A DNA stretch of 64,000 nucleotides from Eonycteris spelaea (Eukaryota; Chordata; Mammalia; Chiroptera; Pteropodidae). Positions within the stretch are counted from its first letter, which is position 1. Every line of letters begins with the position of its first letter. A program made the position numbers and the translations under genes. The stretch covers positions 806,001-870,000 of the forward strand of contig PUFA01000315.1 in assembly GCA_003508835.1 (NCBI GenBank), written 5' to 3'. Below, piece by piece: positions 12,546 to 24,755 of this stretch. The notes under the pieces are model-generated. The model did no database searches and was not told the DNA's origin. It saw only the letters and a program-made list of their open reading frames with translations.

Positions 12546-12739
12546 AGGATTATAGTAGGTCCAGAATGATTCATGATATGCAAAGGAAGAATTTCACGTT
12601 ATTTTTACTTTTTCTAAAGGTCCTGGTCATCACTTTGCAGCCCAATGGAAGTTCAATATCACTTATTATGGGGGATTTGCAGTCATTAGACTACAGGAAC
12701 TTAGGATCTGTAAAATCCTGAGAAAACTGGTTAGTTAGA

Positions 12740-12805
12740 CTTGCTTTTAGTACAAAGTGCCTGGTATGTAGAAAGTACTCATTAAATAATTCAGTGAATG
12801 ATGGT
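12740..12805 (+). mobile_element. L2 3'-end fragment
   Basis: The motif 'gtgcctggtatgtagaaagt' followed by ACTCATTAAATAATTCAGTGAATG reproduces the order of the L2 3' terminus, where GTGCCTGGCACATAGTAGG precedes CTCAATAAAT and TGAATG repeats. Confidence 0.55.
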
Positions 12806-13324
12806 CATCTTCCATTGTTTTTCAGCTGCTACCTAACTGCGCTTAAATGATAGAGTTGTACTGGCCATTAGGCATCGATTCTCTGGGAAGACTGCAATGT
12901 GGCTTCTTTCCAGAGCCTCGTAGTCCAAAAAAGCACAAGATTGGTCACAAAAATCTTTATTAAATGCCTATGCACTACCTGTTAGTGACCAGTTCTCTCA
13001 TATATCCTTACATCAGAGGTTTTGCTTCTTGTACAAGAATGTGTCTCGACAAGGGACCTAGTGGCTAAAAGCTATAACCCTTCTCGTTCCCGGCCTCAGG
13101 AAAACATGTTGTGTGAGAACTTACTCCCTCAGTAACACATGTTTTATTCTCTCTTTATTTTAGCTATTCGTGCTTTAAACCTCCTGTATAAATGCTTTGA
13201 AAACACAAGATTTGTTATCTCTCTCACAGCACAAGGGAAACCAAGATCTTAAAGACATAGCACTTTTGGAATAGACACTAGGGGAAGGAAATTTCTCTTA
13301 CTTTGCGGTGTAGTAATCCCCAAC

Positions 13325-13412
13325 AAGAAAAAGAAAAAGAAAGAGGAGAGGAGAGAGAGGAGAGGAGAGGAGAGGAGAGGAGAGAAAAAAGAAAAGAAAA
13401 GAAAAAGAAAAA
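13325..13412 (+). repeat. Pure purine tract, (GAGAG)n/(GAAAA)n microsatellite
   Basis: For about 88 bases the plus strand contains only A and G: AAGA-type units, then GGAGA units, then GAAAA units. Such homopurine-homopyrimidine tracts with partial mirror symmetry can adopt H-DNA triplexes and are length-variable. The minus frame reading through it is not a gene. Confidence 0.9.
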
Positions 13413-15243
13413 CAACAAAAACAATGTCCATATCTTTGCCACATTTTGTTACATTTATCTTTAACAAGTCATGAATTTAAAGAAAAATCTTGTTAATTCA
13501 GGGTGGGTTTTTTGCTATATTACATGGTCAACAAGCTTAAAGTTGTACACTCTAAGTGTATATAATCTAACTATCTTATACTTATATCAGAGTGAAAACA
13601 ACTATTAGTTACATGAGTTTATATGTACTCTTAGACTGCGAAAGAAAGTTATATTGGTTTTCAAACTTCCTTAATGACAGGAAAGAAAAAAGTACATGAA
13701 GAATGATAAAGTGCATTGAAAAAAATTAAAAGAAACTTTCAAAGTACGATAGTAAAGAGGAATATTTCACAAATTACTTAACTTTTGTATATACATTGAT
13801 TTTATTAAGAAACTCATTCTTATTATATCTAAGGAAAACATCACTGCAACCAACCTTCCTGGAAATACATTTACGGCATTTTCTTGAGCTATAACAATCC
13901 CCTAGAACAAATATATGATTTGTACAACTTGTTTGAGGATAACCATATTTATCTTCAAATATTGAGAAAATGTCTTTTTTTTTTTTTTTTTTTTTTTTTT
14001 TTGTAGCCAGATGTTCTCTGGTGGCTTCATGTATTAGTTTCAATCACTATATAATTTTTATACAAGGAACTATATTAAGTGTCCAATACTTTAGATTGTA
14101 TTTTACTAATCTCTTTAGAATTGGAACCTATTTATTATCCTTTTATTCATCACAAGTTAATTTTTAAAAAGATTATAATTATGCTATTTTCCCTAAATAT
14201 TTTTTAAATAGATATTTTTAAGTAAACTTTTTTTTTTTCCCATGCTCTTTGTTCCTGTTTTTGTAACTTGTTTGCTTATTTTTTTCTTCAGCATTTTATA
14301 CAGAAAAGCTTTTAAAGTTGGCAATACAAGAAAAAGGAAAATTACTAAAATATTAAAAAGCACATTAATAGTGAATAATGTTCCTTCTGTCAACAATTTG
14401 ATTCTTCTAACATTTTCTAGGGAAATTGAAGTATTAATGGAGGTATAATTATATTTTATTGCACTAAGACAAGTTGACATTAGTCTCTTAAGTTTCCATG
14501 ATGGATTACAACTGAAGGATAGTCAACAATAAAATAAGGCAATTTTATTTTTGGTCATGTTCCAAACCTTTTCTAAGCTTTGGTTGATAAAATACTTAGC
14601 ATCAAGTACAAGATGAGCTCAAGAATGTACAAGTGTCAAGATTACCTAAGATAAACAAACAGGTGTAATTTTTTCCTTCTCTCTTTTTCCCAGGGCATAG
14701 CAATTAAAGTATTGCTCAGTACTACCAAATATCAGACAATTATTTATAGGGAATATGTTAGAAAACTTTTATCTTGAGACAGGTAAAAAATCTTTCATCA
14801 ATATTACTTTTAATAGTCTTTTGATTCATCATTTAAAAATTCCATTCTTTCACATAAGAATGAAGGTTGCTTAAAAATTGTGGTTACATACAAGATCTTG
14901 GAAAAAGCAAGGGCAGCAGAGCTGTTATTCCGTGGTTTCTTAGGTCTTGTATGATTCCATAAGTAAGTTGTTGTACAGGTATATGTATCTTTAGTATAAT
15001 TATTTACAAATGTACTTTTGTGACAATTTTTTTGGTAACAAATGTACAGCACTACCTTTTCTAATTGAAAATTTCAATTTAAACATAAAGAATCACTTAG
15101 AATTTGCATTTCAAAACAGTGCATAAAAAATCATTAAGAATTCTCTGTTAACTATCCCAATTTTAGCTAGCAGTTATCTCAACATCAATGCTAAACAAAA
15201 GCTCAGACCATGATCGTTTTGTACAATTAGTGATTCAGTTTTA
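13413..15243. other. AT-rich stretch with a long T homopolymer
   Basis: No gene was recognised. There is a 28-base T run at 13975-14002. It could be the antisense poly(A) tail of a minus-strand retroposon, but no matching target duplication or parent sequence was found. Open frames spanning it (13774-14043 minus; 13970-14167 plus) read through the homopolymer and are not credible. Confidence 0.5.
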
Positions 15244-15274
<31 letters not shown>

Positions 15275-15276
15275 TA
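15244..15276 (+). repeat. (ATT)n microsatellite
   Basis: An uninterrupted ATT trinucleotide run of about nine copies followed by an ATATTATAAA tail. Likely polymorphic. Confidence 0.95.
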
Positions 15277-16712
15277 TAAAAAATTGTTGGTGTGTTGCCC
15301 AGCTTCTATCTTCCTACCCACTCTTACTTTCCTACCTATATTTAAAATTTTTCTTCAGGCAATCTCCCCTTATCCACTCAGTCCAAGTCTTCATGATTTA
15401 AGGAAAACCTCACTCTTTAGGAATCTAGGCTCACATCTACCTTAACAAGGAATTGTCCTGACCTTAAGATGTTAGTTTAGGAATAGGCACATACTTTTTT
15501 ATAGAGTCAGTTAGCTTCAAGGAAACATTTTTACTGGAGGCTTCTTTCACTTACTGTCCTTCACACTTCGGAGAGAACATGGACATTGTTGCATGCAGAT
15601 ATCAATCCTAGATCTGCAGAGGCCATATTGTTAACCGGCCTGAGAACAGAGGCAATACACAGAAGAGGGGAAAGCTAAGACCTAAAATCAGAACACTTAT
15701 TAAATCATGTCTAATTCTAACCCTACCCCTGGATTTTTTTTCCACATGAGCCAACAGTTTTCCTTGATATTTTACGTTAGTTTGAGTTGGATTTCCCATT
15801 CTTAAAATTGACATCCAAAGTGAAACATGTGGGAACAATTGAACCTTTCAAGGTATTTTCCAATGCTTAGCTGAATTAATTTTCACATTGGCTAGTAAAT
15901 GGGTTTTTTGAGGACATCCACAATGTTAATACTTGAGGGTAGCATTGCTTTATAGCAAACTGTGGAAGCTGGACTTGAGAGCCCATTGGGTAGGGCTGGC
16001 TTCATGGGCATGCCACCATATAGCTGCACAGGGACCTGCACTTAGAAATCCCCATTCTTGCTTTAATGCTTTGCTGTTGTCTCTTGAAATGAATTTTTAA
16101 ATTAATTTAAACTTGGACTTTTTAATTTTATACTAAGCCCTGCACATTATTCAGGTGATCCTGCAGGGGATGATGTCTAAATGGGAGATTCCAGGTGGAA
16201 CACAGATATAGGTCTTGCAAATACATTGAAACAGAATTATCTCAAAGATGTGGTCAGTTAGGAAATGGCAGGAATGCATAACTTGAGGAGAGTGAAGCTT
16301 GGCTGATTTAAATGCTGATTCTTCATGTTACCTTTCAGAGCCCCCGTTGGGCTCAGAGACTGAGATTGTATGAGATTAAGACTTTTTTTCTGAAAGCTAA
16401 AGATACCTAAGAAGATAGAATTAGGTAGGTCGTTACAGAATTATTTAGAATGTGTATTTTGCAGTCTGGGACAGTCTACACTGCAGCATGGGAGAAGAAC
16501 CTGAAAACTGAATCTGTTCCTTAACTAAATTTACCTTGACAAAAACTAATTTTAAAAACTTAAATGCTTATATACCTTATTTTCTTAAAAAATTGTATAC
16601 TTATAGTATAAAATAAACAACATTATTTTAAAAGTCTTTAGCATCAATATCCTGCAAGGGCACACTATGAAGTTTTTTTCCATTAATAAAAAAGTGATTT
16701 TTGATGGCTAGG
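15277..16712. other. No assignable features
   Basis: Mixed AT-rich sequence. No gene or repeat is recognised with confidence. Confidence 0.45.
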
Positions 16713-17138
16713 TGTAGCAGACCAAATGGTGGCCTCAAAGATAAGTTCATGTTCTAATCCGAGCACCTGTGACTATTACCTCATATGTCAAAAGAAGTGA
16801 TTAAAATCTTCAGAGGAGTGTTTATTCTAGATGGGCCCTAAATGCTGTCACACGCATCCTTCAAGAGACACAAGGAGAGTTTTGACAAAAACACTCAGAA
16901 GAGCAAGGTATATGAAGACAGAGATGAGGTCCCAAGCTAAGGAATGACAATGCCATTGGAAACTGGAAGAGGCAAGGAACAGATTCTGTCCTCAAGTCTT
17001 CCTTTCTGCTGACAGCTTGATTTTATCTGGTAAAACTGATCTCAGACTTTGGGCCTGAATTGTGAGGATAAATTTCTATTGTTTTAAGTCACCAAGTTTG
17101 TAGTAATGTTTTTATACCAGCCACAGGAATCTAATAGA
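16713..17138 (+). mobile_element. MLT1 LTR (ERVL-MaLR solo LTR)
   Basis: This is an old mammalian apparent LTR retrotransposon LTR of about 425 bp in plus orientation. It begins TGTAGCAGACCAAATGGTGG, close to the MLT1 start. Landmarks then follow in the expected order: 'gttctaatccgagcacctgt', a TTACCTCATATG block, 'ggaaactggaagaggcaagg' near 16958, and the terminal 'ttgttttaagtcaccaagtt' followed by an AATCTAATAGA end. No internal retroviral sequence follows, so it is a solo LTR. The 5-bp target duplication is not preserved. It carries no coding capacity. Confidence 0.85.
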
Positions 17139-18264
17139 ATATGCTCTCACTGATGTTGCACAATGATGAAATTTAATATTTTATTAAGAAAAAGATAAAT
17201 GCGGTGTGGGTATGGAATGGGTGTGACAGATGAATGAAAGGTATTATTTAAAGGTCAGTACCTCACAGGAAGCGTGGACACTATGAAAAGCATCCAATTT
17301 AAAGTCTGGGAGAAGGCTTTGCTAAAGGTAAAAAAGTACCATGTGCTCAATTGAAGGATCCAGTCCAACACCAGAAGCTAAGCATGACTCATTGGCAATG
17401 GTAACGAGCTTATTAGATGTGGTAAATGTTTTTAGGACAGCTATACAGGAAATTGATAGTTATTAATATTTAATGATTCATTTTATGCTTGGCAGGCTAC
17501 CTACCCTGGTACAGACAAGTTCACCCACAGAATAATTTTTTTACTCTTGGAAATATTTGGATTGTTGTGTATATGGGTAATAGGATTATTTTTAACCCAC
17601 ACATTTGAAACTGTAACTTTGCATAGACATAGCTCATCTGAAATATTTATATCATCAGTATCCCTTTTTAAAATCTCAAAATAGACAAACATAATTAATT
17701 AAATATTTATATTTTACTTTATTGCATCATGAATTTGAAATAAGAGATGTAATAAAGTCCAAAAGTTTTTTTTTTTTTTTTAAACTGGACATAAAAAGAA
17801 GAAACTTATAATTATGAATGCAGGGTTTTCAGCACTGACAGTTTATATGACACAGATGCCCTAGCCATGTAGGTGATTTTTCACACTTCCTTTTACACCT
17901 TATCAAATCTGTTCGTTATGAAACTAAAGTTGTTTCTATGTATATCGCTGCAGCTCTATTAGTCTCATTTCTTTAATTATAAAAATAGCAATTGAAGATA
18001 TTCTTAAAATATTAGGGGAAATAACATTCAGGTACCTGAATAGGAAATAAGATAATAGGTTCAAATAAATATCCACTTGGTTGTTTTCTAAAAGAAAAAA
18101 AAATGTAAAATATTTATTTAACACCTGAAGAATACAGACAACAAAGATAGAGGACTAAATAAGACGTAGCCACTGCCCCGAAGTTCATAAATCCTTGGTG
18201 GGTGTGGGAGAGGTGCAGAGACTCAAATCAGTTGTTACCTGGATTATGTCTCTGATGTTGTTTC
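17139..18264. other. No assignable features
   Basis: AT-rich DNA with a 16-base T run near 17766. No credible gene or named repeat is seen. Confidence 0.45.
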
Positions 18265-18540
18265 TTACCTTTCGTCTCTTACTTCAGCCACACTAGCCTC
18301 TTTACATTTCCTCAGGCGGCTCAAATGTATTCCTTCATTATTGCTTTTGTACTTGCCATTTCCTATGCCCGAAGTGCTCTTTTCCCACATCTTAGGTCAG
18401 ATTCTCCCAGAAGTAAACCCTGAGCCAAGGACTCAAGGGCAAGTAATACCTGAGAGGGAAGGAAGGCACTAGGGAAGTGCTCCTTCCCACTAGAGCATAA
18501 ATTGCCTATGAAGAAAGGAACTGGACTTTTGTTATTTTCA
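18265..18540 (+). mobile_element. Probable L2 fragment with an inserted or unrelated middle
   Basis: The stretch 'gtacttgccatttcctatgc' with 'gtgctcttttcccacatctt' near 18351-18394 resembles the L2 3' region (CTTCCTGTGCCTGGGATGCTCTTCC-type consensus). About 100 bp later, 'actagagcataaattgccta' looks like the next L2 block (ACTAGAATGTAAGCTCC). The intervening segment does not fit L2 and may be a small insertion of unknown type. Confidence 0.4.
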
Positions 18541-18814
18541 CACCATTCAGTCATTGGCTTTGGATGCCTGCGGGGAGGAGAGGAAATGTTGTTAAACAGA
18601 ATTCTCTTGGCTCTCTACACATAGAGGAAATCCTCTAAAGAAGGCATGATAGTGTGATGTATAATAAAAAATATATTTTTAGTCTTTCTCCTATTCCTGG
18701 CACAGAGCTTCTAAAACCATTGGAATTTCCTAAGTGATAAGGGTGATAACAGTGTCTTGATATTTGTAAGAAACCTCTTTAACACACTTGAAGTTAATTT
18801 GCAATCAATGAGGT

Positions 18815-19450
18815 GATTCTTGAAAAGTAAGGTCGGAGGCTGGTCACAAGAAGAACCAACCATGTGTTTAAATGGTTAGAACTTTCAGTCCCACCCCGAG
18901 TTCTCCAGAGAAGGAGGGATCTAGATTGAGTTTCATCAACAATGGCTGATGATTTAATCATGCCTTTGTAAAAAAGCTTCCATTAAAAAATAAGAAAAAG
19001 ATGATATTCACAAAGCTTCTGGGTTGGTAAACACCTGTAGATTTGGGGGAATGGCATGTTCTGAGAACATGGAAGCTCTATGTCTCTTTCCAAATACCTT
19101 GTCCAATGTATCTCTTCCATCTGACTGTTCCTGGATTATATTCTTTTATAACAAAGTGGTGACAGTAAGTAACATCTTTCACTGGGTCAGTGAGCAGGAG
19201 TTCATTAGAACCTCTGATCAATAGCCAGCCCGTCAGAAGTACGGGTAAGAACCCGGACTTGTGATTGGTATTAGGAGTAGGGGAGGAAGAGGCTGTCTGA
19301 AAGGACTGAGCTCTTAACCTGTGGAATCTGATGCTATCTCTAGGTAGACAGTGTCAGAATTGAGTTAATTGTTTGGCAGTATGGGAAAAAAGCCACATAT
19401 TAGAATTGGTATCAGAGTTGGAGAAGGTCTCTGCTGTGAGGCATATGTGG
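18815..19450 (+). mobile_element. ERV-type LTR, family not resolved
   Basis: This matches a mammalian retroviral LTR I recognise by its landmark order but cannot name securely. Landmarks include 'accaaccatgtgtttaaatg', an AATCATGCCTTTGTAA..AAGCTTCC block, 'acaaagcttctgggttggta' near 19012, 'ctcttccatctgactgttcc' near 19111, a decayed polyadenylation region TTTATAACAAA near 19145, 'cagcccgtcagaagtacggg' near 19226, and 'taacctgtggaatctgatgc' near 19315. The plus orientation follows from the position of the poly(A)-type signal. There is no coding capacity and no adjacent internal region, so it is probably a solo LTR. Both ends are approximate. Confidence 0.65.
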
Positions 19451-19609
19451 TACTAAGTACTAAGAAGCTAGAATCTGGACCCTGATCCGAGGACACCATG
19501 TATGGCTGTGGGGCCCATTTTCTCACTCTCTCTGGTCTCTTCTCCATGTTCCATATGACAGAGGACTTCTTTTACTCCCCAGTCGAAGGCACACACTCAT
19601 ACCTCCTAT

Positions 19610-19800
19610 CCATTTACCTTGATTTATTTTTTTACTGTAACATTCATGAATCTATGGTATTATATATTTCTTTGTTTATTTTCTGTTTCTCCACATCCCC
19701 CCACCCCCGCAGCCACCACCACACATACACACTGTCCTCACTGTAATGTAAGCTCCATGGGTATAAGGACTTTTTTTTTTTTGACTGTTTCATATGCAGT
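19610..19800 (+). mobile_element. Probable L2 3'-end fragment
   Basis: The 'ctgtaatgtaagctccatgg' motif near 19740 followed by a GGACTTT block is characteristic of the L2 3' end (TAGAATGTAAGCTCCATGAGGGCAGGGACTTT in consensus). Upstream C-rich and TTTATTTAT-like sequence also fits. A T homopolymer interrupts the tail. Confidence 0.55.
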
Positions 19801-20464
19801 TCATAAGTCAATCTGCTTAAAAAAATTCTTCAAAAAAAAAACCTGTTGGATATATCGACCTAAATAAAGAAGGTAATTGGAGACAAGTTCAAATAGCCAG
19901 AAATGGGGTTTTTTGGGAATAGCAGAGATTACAACTTGAAACAGCATACTGTAGCAAGCTGCAGGTGAGCCTGCTGAGGGCTCGGGGTAGGCTGTATTTA
20001 CGGGCAAGGAGTGAAAGGAAGGGGGGATCCAGCCTGAGTCTTAGCCGTAAGTTCATTGGCTTGAGGATGAAGAGAGAGATCTCTTGGCAGATGTTCATAG
20101 GTTAAGAAATAAGCAATGGTCTTCTGTACATCGGGCATTTATGGGGTACTAATATTTCAGTTTTTAAGTTATATTTTTCTGAGGTACATGCATGAGAGTC
20201 TTCATTTCATATCCTCTGGTTTCATTTTAGATTGAAATCCTTTCATAGGCGAATAAATAAGTGGACTATGGAGGCATAGAAGGTGACATAAACGATTTTT
20301 GGGGTAGATTCAATGTTATTAGAGAAGAGATCCAAGCTTATTCTGGGTTTAAGATATTAGGTAGACATAGTGAATTACATATTTACCTTTAGAGAGAAAT
20401 AGAACTCACAGAACTATAAACAGTTTGGCATGAGTGGAGTTTAGGATTCATGAAATCAAGTTTT

Positions 20465-21270
20465 AGCCAATCATCTATCGTATCAATGAGTATGTACTGA
20501 GTATTCATTATGTGACACAAGTCTGGGAATAAAGCAGCAAAGAAAAAAGCCAAAGATCCTCCTCTTTTAGAGCTTGCATTCTCATGGGATGAAGGGCACA
20601 AGGCAACTATAGTCAAGTATGACACTGTGGCATGTCAGTTGGTGATACTAACCATGGAGGTGCACTGAGAAGAAAAAGTGAAATGGGGGTGACAGTGGGT
20701 AGGGCCTTTGGCTGACTTTGTCACTTAGTCTGGCTACAGAAGGCTTGTTGATCAAATGACACTTGAAGAGAAAACAGAAAGGCGTTTGGGGAAACAGCAA
20801 GAAGGTCAGCGTGACTAAACCGAAGGAGAGAAAGAAAATGGCAAGAGATTGAGTCAGTGAAAGTAGAGATTTCTGAGCCACTGTGAGGGGTTTAGCTTGT
20901 AGTCTGAGTAAAATGGAGCATTTTGAGTGGAGGAAACATTATCTGACTTATTTAAAAACACTTGCAAGCTTCTGTGTTGCGAATGTCAGGGGAAAGAGTG
21001 ACTGCTTCGAAGGCTATTGGAATAATCCAAGAAAGAGCTGGGGCCTGGGTAGTGGCAGTGTAAGTGGTGAGTAGGGAGGAAATTCTACAGCCAACAGGAG
21101 TTGCTTATTGTTAGGTAGTTGTAGAGTATGAGAAAAAAAAAAGGGGATTCAAGGTTATCTGCCAGTTTGGGCCTGAGTGACCACAGGAAGTAGTGGTCAT
21201 TTACTGAGACAGAGAAGGTAAAGGTTTCTGGGAAGACATTAGGAGTTCACTTTTAGACATGGATTAAGTT
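20465..21270 (-). mobile_element. L2, long antisense copy
   Basis: At about 800 bp this is one of the longest L2 pieces in the window. The plus strand shows the reverse complement of L2 in order: a 3'-end region with 'tgtactgagtattcattatg' near 20491, 'tagagcttgcattctcatgg', then 'aaacagcaagaaggtcagcg' near 20792, 'aaatggagcattttgagtgg' near 20910, 'gctattggaataatccaaga' near 21013, and 'catttactgagacagagaag' near 21200. The open frames here (20648-20881 minus, 20883-21074 plus) are by-products of the repeat. No intact L2 reverse transcriptase is visible. Confidence 0.65.
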
Positions 21271-23009
21271 CAGAAATTAAAAGGAGAAAAGAATCAAGCC
21301 TGATCCTTAAACTAGAAGTCAGAAGTACTATCACTGAAACTTTGGGAAGAAATTCCAGCTGGGAGTACAATGCACCTCAAGGACCTATGGGAGAAGGGGT
21401 GTAAGTGCATTATGTACTTACTGCTTGATCCTTATGTCCCAGAAATTAAATGAACAACAAATTTAAAAAGGAAGTCAGGGTATGAGTTATCTTCCAGTGT
21501 AATAGCTGAGTTTGACTGCAAATTTGACAGCCTACCCACCCATAGAGGATAGCCAATGTAAGGCTATAATTTATCACTGGATTATCAGAATAAGTGGCCT
21601 GAGTTTTTAATTTGATGACTGGCAGCATTTTGACAAAAGGTTGTAGATAAATGGCCAATTAAATGTGGTCAAGCTGACATGCTTTCTGATTAGAACAAAA
21701 TGCTCCTTCTCTGTGTGAATATTTGACATTATGTAAATACGCCATAAAAGTCAGCAACACCCAAAGGCCCAAAGGTGTGTTGTTCACATCTGCATCTGCA
21801 GCCAGAGAACACTCTTTATGTTTGTGATTTGCAGTGAGTATCTTTTTTTTTTTTTTTTTTTGGTTGAAATCGTGTATGGATAAAACAACAGTTTTTATCA
21901 TTTAATTTTAAATATTGCTCTGCCTTTTTTCTATTTGCTATAGAACCTTGAAGTTTCTGAATTTTTGCTTGACAACCAGTAAAATCTCTGTTTAATTGCA
22001 GTTATATACCTTTATCTTTAATGGATCTTGTATTTGTACAAATTTGTAAATCTACAATTCCACTTATTGATTGAGATGAAATGACCTAGTGACAGCTGAA
22101 TGGCAGCGTGGCAGAAAACTTTTACTTTGCCTTACGAAAGCAGAGCACATCACTGTCAGCCATCTTCCTGCCACTCTAGCTGAAGGCTTAACTGTCTCAG
22201 AAGCCAGACTATGCACCTGATTTTATTGACTTTCTCAGTTTTTCCATAACCACATTTCCCTTTGCTCAGTCCACCTCTGTTTGGTCTTTTTCTTTTGTCA
22301 TCATTAATAGCAAAAATTGATCGAAAGCATATCAATAAATACTAAGTTAATCCTTAACATTCATAACTCAGTTTTCAGACTCTGATATATGATATTTAGT
22401 TTTTAGTCATTAAGAGGATATTATATTCAGGAATTGTGGCCCAAGGATAGTAGAGCCCAGACCTTCCTAGTAGTCAAGTATGGCTAGATAGATTTAATAG
22501 AGTCATAGTTTTAAAAAATATTAAAATCAGGCTTATTCTTTTTTATCACTTATTTTGAAGTAGTTTAGAAATCAGTTCTCAGAATCAGAATTCAGAGCTT
22601 CTAGAGTACATGCACTTCTTTTAATGTCCCTTTCCCAAATAGAAAAAAGAAAGGCTAAAAAGTAAGAAACAGTAGCTTTTCTATTCCATACACTATGAAG
22701 GAAATCTATCAGACAGTGAAATTTAGACTAAATTACTGAGATTTGACAAACAGCTCTCAGATCCCACTAGAATATAACATTTGTCTAAAAGAGAACAAGG
22801 TGAGGGATGGGGTACAGAAAAACAAGTATCCATAAGCATGCACACATGTTTTTGTTTTTTTTTTTTTTTTAAGCAGGTAGAGAAAAGAATGTAAGACTCT
22901 AATGGCAGACCACCATAAAAAAAGACAAATATCTTGGAGTTGATGTAGTGTGGCAGTAGAAGAAACAGGAATGTGAAACATTGCCATGCAATTGCTGACA
23001 ATTACCTAA
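21271..23009. other. No assignable features; two T homopolymers
   Basis: AT-rich DNA. T runs of about 20 bases at 21843 and 16 bases at 22855 (plus strand) could be remnants of minus-strand poly(A) tails, but no parent sequence is recognised. Confidence 0.45.
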
Positions 23010-24240
23010 GCAGAAAACTCTTGAAAATTATTTAAAACAAATGAACAAAACCAAAACGTGTATAGACATTGGGATCCACTCTGGCCTGAAAGGGTGTAAG
23101 AGCTAAATTATGATGTGAGAACGTCTTGGGACTGCATTCTTCTGAGGATTAAGGGACAAATAAAATTTAGAGCCAAAGGATGGACAAATAATAAACCGAA
23201 ATTGGAGCTACTCAGTTTACTTAGGACACCAACCATTCCTTTGCCCCTGAACAAAAGACTCAAAAGTGGTCAAAAACCAATAATTTCCTGTCCTACAACT
23301 TAAATCCCCAAGATACTTAAGATAATGCCCAGTTATAACATCAGGGATGCCCTAGCCTTACTTTTCTTGGGAAATATAACCGTACTAGTATAAGTAATAG
23401 AAAGTATCCAGATCAAATAAACCTATCATTTTAAGAAAGTGAAAGAAATGAATATAAGCAAAAGGTAGCTCTCTGAAACAGACAATTGGAAGTGTACTGC
23501 TTTAGAAAAATTAAATAATATTTTAAGTAAAATATGAATAACCTTTAAGAAATTAAAAGAAACATGAACTTTCAGAAATAAGAGAGAAGAAATAAATATA
23601 ATCAAGGAAGAGATAATGTACAGAGGAGATAAAAAATGGCAGAAAATAAGGAAAGCAAAAGAGAAAAAAAGTAAGCAATAATATGAATAAAAACCCTATT
23701 AGAAGCTGTGAAAAGCAGGATTGTTATCAGGGACAGTATTTGAAAAATAAAATAATTTTCTTGAAAAGAAAAAGACAAAGTTATTCCAGAGAAGTTGGTA
23801 GATGTAAGAGCAAGAAAATGGCTAATTAATATAAGGATGGTTGACATTTGTGAAGAGTGTAGAAGAAATGGAACAAGCAAAATAAAACTAAATTAGAGGA
23901 AATCTGTGGAAAAGAATTAAATCAACACATAGAAATAGTTTACATACTAATCAAATAATTAGAAAAAATATTGAAAATATGATATATCCTAGAAAATAGA
24001 CTAACCTTTAAAGATAAAGGACCTTAAAGCTTCCAGTAAGAATGATCATATCATTTACAATGGAAGAAAAACATCTGGTGGTAGATTAAAATGTATGGAA
24101 GAATTTAATAGATAAGAAATCATGCTTTATTTAAGTAATTAAGTAAAAACATGGATTATAAAATAAATATACTTTGCCAAAGGTTAAATATTTAAAGAAA
24201 AATATTGAATTCCTAATTTACTTCCACAACCAAAAAATGA
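23010..24240 (+). mobile_element. HAL1-like / ancient L1 ORF1 relic
   Basis: This A-rich plus-strand stretch has the feel and landmark order of HAL1, the 'half-L1' family with ORF1 but no ORF2. There are repeated GAAAAAGAAA-type codons expected of the ORF1 coiled coil, then 'gacagtatttgaaaaataaa' near 23731 and 'tttacaatggaagaaaaaca' near 24054. Around 24200 there is a region matching the end of the HAL1 ORF, where the consensus continues into a basic domain. No open reading frame survives on the plus strand. An ancient L1 ORF1 is the alternative. Confidence 0.5.
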
Positions 24241-24529
24241 ATTACAAATGGATTTTACTTTAAAAAATTAAGTTGCAATAGACTCAGAATAAAAAAATTG
24301 TTGAATGATTTTGCATGAGTGTTTTGTAGGGATTGAGATGCTGCTCTTTAAAATGTGGTGTGATAAATAGAAGCTAAATGTGGAGAAACATTAATTTAAT
24401 GCAGAATTTTTTTTAAATGCCCAAATGATGAAAAGTTCTATTCAATGAAGGCCCTAGTGATTACTTTGCATAAAACATGTATGAAAACTTGTCTGATTCA
24501 TTCTCTTCTTTGTTGTCCTCATCATCACC

Positions 24530-24755
24530 ATCATGAGTATGATAATGTCTTAACATTTATAGAGTTGAAATTTTGGTGATATACACTTTAAAAATTCATT
24601 TGAAATTTGGAAGGAAACAAGAGAGAACATTTTTATGATACATGAGAGATACTTTTAAATCTGAGAGCAATAAAACGACCTTTCCAAAGTGACATAGTTA
24701 CAAAGTGGTGATAATTACCCAGCTTTCTGAGTTTCTAATTTGGGAACTTTTTGAA
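24530..24755 (-). mobile_element. Probable MIR (reverse orientation)
   Basis: The plus strand reads like reverse-complement MIR: 'cttaacatttatagagttga' near 24550 (consensus CTAACATTTATTGAGC), then 'tatacactttaaaaattcat', and later 'ccaaagtgacatagttacaa' near 24685 (consensus CCAAGGTCACACAGCTAG). Order and spacing fit, but divergence is high. Confidence 0.45.

Noticed and set aside
13975..14002. 28-base T run as the poly(A) tail of a minus-strand processed pseudogene
   Set aside because: No target duplication was found and the adjacent sequence does not resemble a known transcript; it may simply be a homopolymer.
20883..21074. 63-codon plus frame with protein-like look
   Set aside because: It is inside the antisense L2 at 20465-21270.
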